Shown in pieces: positions 16,176 through 23,618 of a DNA stretch of 44,922 nt. Within the stretch, counting starts at the first letter, position 1. Each line of letters starts with the position of its first letter. A program made the position numbers and the translations under genes. This DNA is from Lachnospiraceae bacterium (GTDB taxonomy: Bacteria > Bacillota > Clostridia > Lachnospirales > Lachnospiraceae): the NCBI GenBank assembly GCA_017449765.1, contig JAFTFE010000037.1:1-44922 (forward strand). Reading direction: 5' to 3'. The notes below the pieces were generated by a model, which searched no databases, was not told the origin of the DNA, and worked only from the letters and a program-made list of their open reading frames with translations.

Positions 16176-18372
16176 AAGAGATGCGATTATAAAGATTTTA
16201 ATCTTCTTAGCCTGCCTTGCCGGACTTATATGTATGGCTGTGTATGGTGTAGGTAAAGAGGAGACGGGTAAGGCTGCGAATATTCCTTTGGGTCTTGACC
16301 TGCAGGGTGGACTTAGTGTTACCTATGATATAGTAGATGAAAATCCATCAGATGATGAGATTGATGCAACTATTGACAAGCTGCAGCGAAGAGTTGATGA
16401 GTATAGCAGCGAGGGAGAGGTCTACAAAGAGGGTAATGACAGAATTACAGTTGAAATTCCTGTAGATACTTCCAAATACGATGCTCATGAGATACTTGAT
16501 GATTTAGGTCAGCCGGGACAGCTTTTATTCTTAGATGAGACAAATTATTCTCTTTGGGCTTCAGGTGCAGAGTATGAGGCAGCACTTACCGGTGCTGATA
16601 TCAAGAATGCTGAGCCTGCAACGGATACTGATGATGTAACCGGTACCAGAGAATATGTGGTTTCACTTCAATTTACAGATGAAGGTACACAAAAGTTCGC
16701 TGATATAACTTCTGCAAATATAGGAAATATAATCTATATCATATATGATGGAGCAGTGGCCAGTGCTCCGAGAGTTAAAACTGCAATAACAGGTGGTAAT
16801 GCTGTTATTAACGGTATGGCAGATTATGATGAGGCAAGTCAGCTTGCTGCAACGATTAAAATTGGTGCACTTCCTCTTGAACTTTCACAGCTTCAGTATA
16901 ATATAGTAGGCGCTAAGCTTGGACGTGAAGCAATATCTACAAGTCTTGTTGCCGGCGCAATCGGTTTTGGACTTGTATGTCTTCTAATGATTGTTATATA
17001 TCTTGTGCCCGGACTTGTAGCAGCAGTTGCTCTTGTAGCATATGTTGTCCTAATGCTCTTAATCCTGAGTATAAGAACTGTAACACTTACTTTACCGGGT
17101 ATCGCCGGTATCATACTTTCGATAGGTATGGCAGTTGATGCGAACGTAATTATATTCACTCGTATCAAGGAGGAGATAGCTGCTGACAAGAATATAAGAA
17201 ATGCTGTTGAGGCAGGTTTTTCTAAGGCTCTTTCAGCAATCCTTGATGGTAATATAACGACACTTATTGCTTCTTTCGTGCTTATGTTACTTGGAACAGG
17301 TAGTATTAAAGGTTTTGCAACAACTCTTATGATAGGTATTATACTTTCGATGTTTACGGCTCTTGTTATTACTAAGTTCTTACTTAAGTCAGTGGTAGAT
17401 ATTGGAATCACTAATAAGAAGTTCTATGGTTCGGCTAAGCCTATAAAGAAGGTTAATTATATTAAGGTATCAAGAGTATGTGTTGTTATCTCAATTTTAG
17501 CTATAATATTAGGTTTGGTATTTATGCCGATTAATAAATCAAGACTTGGTTCAAGTCTGAATTATGCTCTTGAGTTCACAGGTGGTACTTCAACTACCGT
17601 AACCTTCGAGGGAGATGTAATATATGACTTAGAGAAAGCAGAGGCAGAGGTCGTACCTGTTATAACAGAGGCAACCGGTATATCGGCAGGAGTAATTCAG
17701 ATTCAGACAGTTGAGGATTCTAATCAGGTTATCTTCAAAACTCCTGAATTATCAGAGCAGGATTCGGCTAAACTTGAGAATGCAATTAAAGATAATTTTG
17801 AAGTATCTGAGATCAATGAGCAGAGTATTAGTTCTACTATAAGTGGTGAGATGAAGAAGGATGCTGTTATTGCGATTATCATTGCTTCGATATTGATGCT
17901 TATTTATATAGCTATAAGATTCTCGGATGTAAGATTCGGTGCATCTGCAGTGCTTGCACTCTTACATGATGTATTTGTAGTTTTTGCGATTTATTCCATA
18001 GCAAGACTTTCGGTTGGTAATACATTTATAGCATGTATGCTTACTATAGTCGGTTATTCTATCAATGCAACAATTATTATCTTCGATCGTATACGTGAAA
18101 ACCTGAAGATTATGGACAGGAATGTTGGACTTGATGAGGTTGTTAATACAAGTATTGCACAGACCTTTACAAGAAGTATTTATACTTCTCTTACAACCTT
18201 TATTATGGTGCTTGTGCTCTTCATAATGGGTGTGGCTTCTCTTAAGGAGTTTACTTTCACTCTTATGGCAGGTATCGTAATAGGTGCTTATTCATCTATA
18301 TGTATTACCGGACCTATGTGGTACTTCTTCAAGAAGCATATCGGTAAGAAACAGGTAGAAGAAGCTAAATAA
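16162..18372 (+). CDS. secDF: Fused protein translocase subunit SecDF
   Basis: A 736-residue fusion of SecD and SecF. The ATG at 16162 is chosen over 16141 because AGAGGA lies 8-9 bases before it. The SecD half has the N-terminal helix, GLDLQGGLSVTYD, the P1 periplasmic-type domain, and the conserved SIGMAVDANVIIF helix. The SecF half starts near residue 440 and shows YALEFTGGTS and SINATIIIFDRIREN. Twelve membrane helices are expected. It uses the proton gradient to pull secreted proteins out of the SecYEG channel. The 14-base overlap with the maturase gene is unusual and ties general secretion to SCIFF production in this operon. Confidence 0.96.
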   Translation: MKKAKRDAIIKILIFLACLAGLICMAVYGVGKEETGKAANIPLGLDLQGGLSVTYDIVDENPSDDEIDATIDKLQRRVDEYSSEGEVYKEGNDRITVEIPVDTSKYDAHEILDDLGQPGQLLFLDETNYSLWASGAEYEAALTGADIKNAEPATDTDDVTGTREYVVSLQFTDEGTQKFADITSANIGNIIYIIYDGAVASAPRVKTAITGGNAVINGMADYDEASQLAATIKIGALPLELSQLQYNIVGAKLGREAISTSLVAGAIGFGLVCLLMIVIYLVPGLVAAVALVAYVVLMLLILSIRTVTLTLPGIAGIILSIGMAVDANVIIFTRIKEEIAADKNIRNAVEAGFSKALSAILDGNITTLIASFVLMLLGTGSIKGFATTLMIGIILSMFTALVITKFLLKSVVDIGITNKKFYGSAKPIKKVNYIKVSRVCVVISILAIILGLVFMPINKSRLGSSLNYALEFTGGTSTTVTFEGDVIYDLEKAEAEVVPVITEATGISAGVIQIQTVEDSNQVIFKTPELSEQDSAKLENAIKDNFEVSEINEQSISSTISGEMKKDAVIAIIIASILMLIYIAIRFSDVRFGASAVLALLHDVFVVFAIYSIARLSVGNTFIACMLTIVGYSINATIIIFDRIRENLKIMDRNVGLDEVVNTSIAQTFTRSIYTSLTTFIMVLVLFIMGVASLKEFTFTLMAGIVIGAYSSICITGPMWYFFKKHIGKKQVEEAK

Positions 18373-18389
18373 ATGTTTTGTGCATAAAG

Positions 18390-18460
18390 GGTGTGGCAGA
18401 TATGGCTCTTGGACTATGTAATTTATATAACATATGTCCAAGAGCCATATCCGCCACATC
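18390..18460. repeat. Long imperfect hairpin downstream of secDF
   Basis: Arms 18390-18414 and 18436-18460 pair over about 25 bases with one A-C mismatch and a G-U pair; the shared core is ATATGGCTCTTGGAC. No U-run follows on either strand. It is either a strong RNA-stabilising structure at a tail-to-tail junction or a small repeat element. Confidence 0.8.
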
Positions 18461-18461
18461 G

Positions 18462-18506
18462 GCTTAAATATCGCAATAAAATCGTGATATTTAAGCTATA
18501 GTTTTT
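18462..18506 (+). terminator. Terminator-like hairpin at the secDF/MFS convergent junction
   Basis: Stem 18462-18474 with 18484-18496 (13 bp, one G-U, arm GCTTAAATATCGC), 9-base loop, then TATAGTTTTT. It touches the last base of the MFS stop codon. The U-run favours plus-strand transcripts from secDF. Confidence 0.65.
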
Positions 18507-19626
18507 GAATATATTTTTGACGATAGCAGATTAAACTGAATATACTTCCGCTTATGCCGGTTAATAAGAACATTATTGCCATTCCACTACCTGCTCCTTT
18601 ACCTACTAACATTTGCAGTAAAAAAACTATGTTATTTTGTTTTGTCATAAATGGTTCAAATACATAGTCAGCAAGAAATCCTCCAAGAATAATACCTATG
18701 GGAATTGTACTAAACTGAATTGCGTTTCTGATTGAAAAAATTCTTCCTTGCATTTCCTCAGGTATATATTTGTATAAAATCAAGGAACTTCCTGCTGTAA
18801 TAAATGGAATTGGTAAACTTGCTGCTAAGCCTTCAAGTGACCATAATATGACATTTTTACCAAGTGCCATTGTAATATCACCAAATAAAAATGAAAACAT
18901 AGCTGATAAGTATATCATTTTTGCACTATTTACATTTAATTTTCCTGTAGAAACAATAACACCACCTATAATGCCGCCGATACCCATAACAGTATTTACA
19001 ACACCTAAAGCTATATTGCTGTTGCTTCTTGCCAAAATCATTGGTGATAGAATGTTTTCCGGTATTTTCAGCACAAATAAAAGAATGAAAAAAGCAAAGA
19101 CAAAAGTACAAAGGTCAATTACAAGAACTAACCAAAGACTGCCGAATCCAAATAAAGTGGCAGCAAGTATTGGCGAAAGCACTGCTACAAGATTGCTTGA
19201 AAATGAATTTAATCCGCTTACCTGCTCTAATCGCTCTTTAGGTATTATCTTTCCGATTGCCACTGAGGATGCCGGACCTTGAAAAGCATTCATAAATCCG
19301 ATTATAAAATTTACTAAATATATATGCCATATGTGTAAACTGTTCTCTATATTCAGAATAAGAATAAACATTGAACACATTGCGGCAATACTGTCTGATA
19401 CAAGCATAATCACTTTTTTACTGTGATAATCTACAAAAGCACCGGCAGTTACACTCACAATAATATATGGAATATAGTTAAAAAATGACATTAAAGATAC
19501 TGTCATTGCAGATTTATTCTGCATATAAATCCATAAAATGAGTGCAAAACTTGTCATACTGCTTCCGAGTTGTGAAAATGTTTGGCTTAGCCAAAATATT
19601 ATGTATTGTTTAAATTTATTATTCAT
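18496..19626 (-). CDS. MFS drug-efflux-type transporter, internally shortened
   Basis: A 376-residue major facilitator of the macrolide-efflux (MFS_3) type, with AAGGAGAA upstream of its ATG. The N-terminal half keeps six helices and the DYHSKK loop (motif A region). After the sixth helix the sequence jumps from VLKIPE directly to NILSPMILARSNSN. In relatives as I recall them, about 45 residues separate these, including the central loop and part of helix 7, and the usual length is about 420. The C-terminal half resumes normally to the end. The gene is open throughout, so the deletion is in frame. It may be non-functional or altered. Substrate cannot be assigned. It faces secDF and lies beside the Rpn gene, in an accessory patch. 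Confidence 0.82.
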   Translation of the reverse strand: MNNKFKQYIIFWLSQTFSQLGSSMTSFALILWIYMQNKSAMTVSLMSFFNYIPYIIVSVTAGAFVDYHSKKVIMLVSDSIAAMCSMFILILNIENSLHIWHIYLVNFIIGFMNAFQGPASSVAIGKIIPKERLEQVSGLNSFSSNLVAVLSPILAATLFGFGSLWLVLVIDLCTFVFAFFILLFVLKIPENILSPMILARSNSNIALGVVNTVMGIGGIIGGVIVSTGKLNVNSAKMIYLSAMFSFLFGDITMALGKNVILWSLEGLAASLPIPFITAGSSLILYKYIPEEMQGRIFSIRNAIQFSTIPIGIILGGFLADYVFEPFMTKQNNIVFLLQMLVGKGAGSGMAIMFLLTGISGSIFSLICYRQKYIQKL

Positions 19627-19935
19627 TGAATTTCTCCTTATAGCTTAAATTTTTATTTTCCTATAAGTACAAAATCCAATGTGGACGAAAATTTATTTTC
19701 TACTCTGTACAAGTTTCGCCCAAACATCAGACCTTGTACAGAGTTTAACATCTAATTTAATTATCCTTTTACAAAGCATATCTGCCTCCGTATATGATTT
19801 TATTTTATTCGCTTTTTTGTAAAGCAAGCATATCAAACAGGGATAGGTTTGCGGACTTATGCAAACTGTATTCTCAGCAGTCAAAGCATCCCCTCTAACC
19901 GACACGCTACTGTTAGTTTTGATTTGCACGCAAAA
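19627..19935 (-). other. Region between the MFS and Rpn genes; doubtful 78-codon ORF at 19693-19929
   Basis: The only open frame of note is on the minus strand, 19693-19929, starting 7 bases after the Rpn stop. Its product is Cys/Lys-rich, matches no family I recognise and has no clear ribosome site. It contains the 12-bp inverted repeat at its 3' end. It may be an uncoded tail of the Rpn-bearing segment and not a gene. Confidence 0.35.
19702..19744. repeat. 12-bp perfect inverted repeat
   Basis: ACTCTGTACAAG and CTTGTACAGAGT, separated by 19 bases. It could form a hairpin on either strand; neither side has a clean U-run. It sits near the outer edge of the accessory patch. Confidence 0.8.
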
Positions 19936-20963
19936 TTATGATTGGTTAAGCTTGGCTTTAAGTTCTTCGATTTCTTTTGTAAGCTCGGCAATTATTTTAT
20001 CACTTTCAGCTCTGCCTTCAGCTATACCTTCAGCTCTGCCTTCAGCTATACCTTCAGCCCGGCCTTCATCCTTACCAGCCCAGAATATTTTGTCAGCTTC
20101 GGTAACAATTATATGTCCGCCCATATTCTTCACCAGATTCCTTTCATTTTCATTACCGTTTGTTACATGCCTGATAATTATATCCATATATGTGATAAAG
20201 TTGTTGTAATCATATCCGCTTATGGATTCATTATGAAATGATTCTGCAAGGAAGCCAAGGAAGAAGTCTAAGTCGTTTTCAACCTCGTTAAGCTCATCTG
20301 TAGTTGCAGTTTCATCCTTCATAATGCTTTCATATCTGAGTATGTAAAAAGGTATTAAAACATAAAGTTTCTTTTCTATTATTTCTTCTTTTGTAAAATC
20401 GCTTAGTATCAGATTGTCGGCATCATAATCAACTGCTTTACCGTTTGGAAACTTATATGTAATTTTGGTCCTTTTAGGTGTTGCAGAATTGCTTCTTATG
20501 TAGATGACGGTGTAGTATGGCATCTCAATTACCAGACGTCCGTTATCCTTTTTAGCAGCCTGCCTTGCAGTAAGAAATGAATACTCGGCAATCCTTAAAG
20601 CTATTGAACCATCATTGTAGCTTTGACATTCTATCAGATACTTTTCATCACGTATTTTGATGATGAAATCAGTAATCCTTTTTTCAATATCATGCTTGCC
20701 GTTTTCTTCCGAATATTCGGTTATATATTCGTCAGTAGGAAGCAGTTCAACAGCTTCATTTAAAGAATAATTCTTTTGAAATTTGTAATTAATTAAGGGT
20801 ATGAAAAACCTCGGATGGTTACTCTTAAGAGACTGGAATACATCATCAAAGGTGTTTGAATAATCAACATTATTACCCTTAATATTGTCAGCTTTGTAAG
20901 TCATAACTTATTCTTCCCCCTTATTGTACAATATAGTATTTTTGATTTCAATAATTTTGCGTG
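19927..20963. repeat. Segment bounded by a 13-bp inverted repeat enclosing the Rpn gene
   Basis: CACGCAAAATTAT at 19927-19939 and its exact reverse complement ATAATTTTGCGTG at 20951-20963 flank the nuclease gene almost exactly: the left copy covers its stop codon and the right copy lies 47 bases upstream of its start. TTTTGATTT also occurs just left of both arms (19917-19925 and 20940-20948). No clean target-site duplication is visible, so mobility is only suggested. Confidence 0.55.
19936..20904 (-). CDS. Rpn family recombination-promoting nuclease / putative transposase
   Basis: A 322-residue PD-(D/E)XK nuclease-family protein. The nuclease core is seen in DFIIKIRDEKYLIECQS: an Asp, then the E-x-Q motif that replaces E-x-K in this family, followed by an Arg-Ala-Glu helix (RIAEYSFLTARQAA). 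The C-terminus holds EGRAEGIA repeats encoded by a 24-base tandem unit and ends in a Lys/Glu coiled coil. Relatives nick DNA and promote RecA-independent recombination in E. coli, but most have no demonstrated role. GGGGGA lies upstream of the ATG. The 13-bp inverted repeat flanking the gene is the only hint of mobility. Confidence 0.85.
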   Translation of the reverse strand: MTYKADNIKGNNVDYSNTFDDVFQSLKSNHPRFFIPLINYKFQKNYSLNEAVELLPTDEYITEYSEENGKHDIEKRITDFIIKIRDEKYLIECQSYNDGSIALRIAEYSFLTARQAAKKDNGRLVIEMPYYTVIYIRSNSATPKRTKITYKFPNGKAVDYDADNLILSDFTKEEIIEKKLYVLIPFYILRYESIMKDETATTDELNEVENDLDFFLGFLAESFHNESISGYDYNNFITYMDIIIRHVTNGNENERNLVKNMGGHIIVTEADKIFWAGKDEGRAEGIAEGRAEGIAEGRAESDKIIAELTKEIEELKAKLNQS

Positions 20964-21251
20964 TAAAATAAAATTAAAAAATAACCTCATCACCTGCCTT
21001 TATGTTTATTTATAATTTTTCTTTTGTATGGTAATAAGCAGGATAATTCTCCGGATTATTAGAAAATCCTAAATATTAGAATATTTATTAAGATTTTTAT
21101 CTGCTTGAGGGAAATGATACTACATATTTAGACAAAATGCAACATTTTAATAAAAATGTTTCTATGGCATATTTTTGTGTGTTATTGTATAATTTGGAAT
21201 ATGATTTTAATTAATATTTGGATTATGTCGGACTAAGGAAAAGGTGCATTA
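20905..21251. other. Divergent intergenic region between Rpn and recJ genes
   Basis: 347 AT-rich bases with no coding potential. It holds the right arm of the 13-bp inverted repeat, an 8-bp perfect hairpin at 21141-21160 (AACATTTT/AAAATGTT with a 4-base loop), and a likely recJ promoter: ATGGCA at 21164-21169, an 18-base spacer, TATAAT at 21188-21193. The rest shows no recognisable signal. Confidence 0.6.
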
Positions 21252-23033
21252 ATGAGAGAAAGATGGATGGTCTATGCCAAGCGGGCAGACTTTTATGATA
21301 TAGGAGAAAAATTTAATATAGATCCTGTGGTTGCAAGGGTGATAAGGAACAGGGATATAGAAGACTATGAGGATATTGACAAGTATTTGAATGGTACGGA
21401 TCTGTCGGGATATGATGTTACTCTTATGAAGGATATGGACAAGGGCTGTCAAATTATGATGGACAAGATTAATCAAGGCAAGTCCATAAGGATAGTATCA
21501 GATTATGATGTAGATGGTATTATGTCGAATTATATTCTGTATGATGCACTTAAAGTTGCGGGTGCAGACATAAGCTATGAGATACCGGACAGGATGCTTG
21601 ATGGATATGGTATAAATGAAAGGATTATCGAAGATGCTCATACGGATGGTGTTGATACTATAATAACCTGTGACAACGGTATTGCGGCATTTCCTGCAAT
21701 AGAACTTGCCAAAGATTATGGTATGACGGTTATTGTAACTGACCATCATGAAGTTCCGTTTGATATTGACAAAAATGGGAATAAGCATTATAGGATGGTT
21801 CCGGCAGATGCGGTAATAGATATAAAACAAGAGGACTGCAATTATCCTTTCAAAGAGATATGCGGTGCGACAGTAGCTTATAAGTTCATTAAAAGATTAT
21901 ACGAGCTTATGGGACTTGCTTGGGAGGATAATGATAAGTATATCGAAATGGTTGGTCTTGCGACAGTATGTGACATTATGGTTCTTCAGGATGAGAACAG
22001 AATATTTGTTAAGAGGGCTTTGCAGATAATTAAGGATACGGATAATATTGGACTTAAAGCTCTGCTTATTGCGAACGGTCTTACAGACAGGAAGATAACC
22101 GCCTATGATTTTGGCTTTGTATTGGGTCCATGTTTTAATGCGACGGGGAGACTTGAAAGTGCTAAAGTCGGATTATCACTTTTGCTTTGTGAGGATGAGG
22201 AAAAAGCTTTAAGAGAAGCGGAGAGTATACGTGAGATTAATACAGAGCGTAAATCCATGACGGAGGATGGTACGAAAAAGGCGATAGAAATTGTAGAGGA
22301 AGGTTTAAAGGACGATAATATACTTGTTGTATTTGTTCCTGAACTTCATGAAAGCCTGGCGGGAATAGTAGCAGGCAGACTTAAGGAGAAATATTACAGA
22401 CCGACACTCGTCTTTACGGACGGAAATGACAATTTGTTAAAGGGTTCGGGACGCTCGATAGATGGTTATAATATGTTTGAGGAGTTGTCGAAATGCAGAG
22501 ACCTGTTTGTAAAGTTTGGCGGACATGAGATGGCAGCCGGATTTACGATAAAAAAAGATAATTTTGACAGGTTAAGGAAGTCGCTTCTTGATACTCAGAA
22601 GCTTTCTGATGATGATCTTACATATAAAGTGCATATAGATGTTGCAATGCCATTTTCGTATATAAGCGAGAAGCTTATTAATGATTTGGATAAGTTAGAG
22701 CCTTTCGGAAACGGTAATTCTAAGCCGCTTTTTGCACAGAGTAATGTAAGTGTGGTTGGTTTAAGATTGATGGGAAAAGATGGGCAGTTTGGCAGGCTTA
22801 CACTTCAGGATGAGACCGGTAATCGCATAGAAGCGATGGATTTTCGAATAAATAATTTCATTGAAAGCATAAAATTGTGGTTCGGAGAGCAAGAATGTGA
22901 TAGAATGTTAGATGGACAGCCTAATAATATCAGAATAAATATTGCATATCATCCGGTTATTAATGTATATAATGGTCGAAACTATATACAGCTCAGACCG
23001 GACAGATATCAGAAGCATACACAGGAGGAGTAG
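21252..23033 (+). CDS. recJ: Single-stranded-DNA exonuclease RecJ (DHH family)
   Basis: A 593-residue 5'-3' single-strand DNA exonuclease. DHH-domain motifs are intact: SDYDVDG at 83-89, TCDNGIA, VTDHHE (the DHH motif), and VCDIM with a metal-binding Asp. The DHHA1 part has KGSGRS and GGHEMAAGF, and the C-terminal OB-like region follows. The length is near the usual bacterial size. It works in recombination and base-excision repair. It starts an operon with apt 6 bases downstream and the (p)ppGpp enzyme after that, a recurring order in Clostridia. The ribosome site is weak (AAGGAAAAGG). RecJ is favoured over the oligoribonuclease NrnA because the protein is much longer than NrnA. Confidence 0.93.
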   Translation: MRERWMVYAKRADFYDIGEKFNIDPVVARVIRNRDIEDYEDIDKYLNGTDLSGYDVTLMKDMDKGCQIMMDKINQGKSIRIVSDYDVDGIMSNYILYDALKVAGADISYEIPDRMLDGYGINERIIEDAHTDGVDTIITCDNGIAAFPAIELAKDYGMTVIVTDHHEVPFDIDKNGNKHYRMVPADAVIDIKQEDCNYPFKEICGATVAYKFIKRLYELMGLAWEDNDKYIEMVGLATVCDIMVLQDENRIFVKRALQIIKDTDNIGLKALLIANGLTDRKITAYDFGFVLGPCFNATGRLESAKVGLSLLLCEDEEKALREAESIREINTERKSMTEDGTKKAIEIVEEGLKDDNILVVFVPELHESLAGIVAGRLKEKYYRPTLVFTDGNDNLLKGSGRSIDGYNMFEELSKCRDLFVKFGGHEMAAGFTIKKDNFDRLRKSLLDTQKLSDDDLTYKVHIDVAMPFSYISEKLINDLDKLEPFGNGNSKPLFAQSNVSVVGLRLMGKDGQFGRLTLQDETGNRIEAMDFRINNFIESIKLWFGEQECDRMLDGQPNNIRINIAYHPVINVYNGRNYIQLRPDRYQKHTQEE

Positions 23034-23039
23034 TAAACT

Positions 23040-23564
23040 ATGAAAGATATTAAAGATTATATAACAAGTATACCTGATTTTCCAAGTGAGGGAATTATTT
23101 TCAGAGACATAACGAGTGTGCTGGAGAATGCAGAGGGTTATAAGCTTGCAATCGATGAGATGAACAAATTCCTGGACGGTGTTGATTACAATGTTATTGC
23201 GGGGACTGAGTCAAGAGGCTTTATATTTGGCGCACCGCTTTCGTACATTAATAATAAAAGCTTTGTTCCGGTTAGAAAAAAGGGCAAGCTTCCGAGAGCA
23301 ACTATCGAAAGAAGCTATGATCTCGAATATGGTACGGCAACTATAGAGATTCATAAGGATGCAATTAAGCCGGGAGATAAGGTTGTGCTTGTAGATGATC
23401 TTATCGCTACAGGCGGAACAATTGAAGCAGCTGCAAAGCTTATCGAGGAGCTTGGCGGTGAGGTAGTGAAGATGGTATTTCTTATTGAACTTCCGGATCT
23501 GGGAGGAAGAGAGAAATTAAAGGATTATGTTATAGATTCAGTAGTAAGCTTTGAGGGAGAGTAA
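23040..23564 (+). CDS. apt: Adenine phosphoribosyltransferase
   Basis: A 174-residue enzyme that joins adenine to PRPP to give AMP in purine salvage. The N-terminal IPDFPSEGIIFRDIT segment is diagnostic for APT, as are AGTESRGFIFGAPL and the PRPP loop VVLVDDLIATGGT. Length is typical and nothing is missing. ACAGGAGGAG overlaps the recJ stop region and serves as its ribosome site, so the two genes are closely coupled. Confidence 0.96.
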   Translation: MKDIKDYITSIPDFPSEGIIFRDITSVLENAEGYKLAIDEMNKFLDGVDYNVIAGTESRGFIFGAPLSYINNKSFVPVRKKGKLPRATIERSYDLEYGTATIEIHKDAIKPGDKVVLVDDLIATGGTIEAAAKLIEELGGEVVKMVFLIELPDLGGREKLKDYVIDSVVSFEGE

Positions 23565-23618
23565 GCTTTTAGTTTTTTGTAAGATATGCAGAGGACTTAG
23601 GTTAGGAGAGTGATACTT

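Noticed and set aside
16893-17411. 172-codon minus-strand frame inside secDF
   Set aside because: Shadow of codon bias in a conserved gene; no ribosome site and no recognisable domain.
20014-20070. 24-bp repeats at the 3' part of the Rpn gene as a separate element
   Set aside because: They encode the GRAEGIA repeats common in C-termini of this family.
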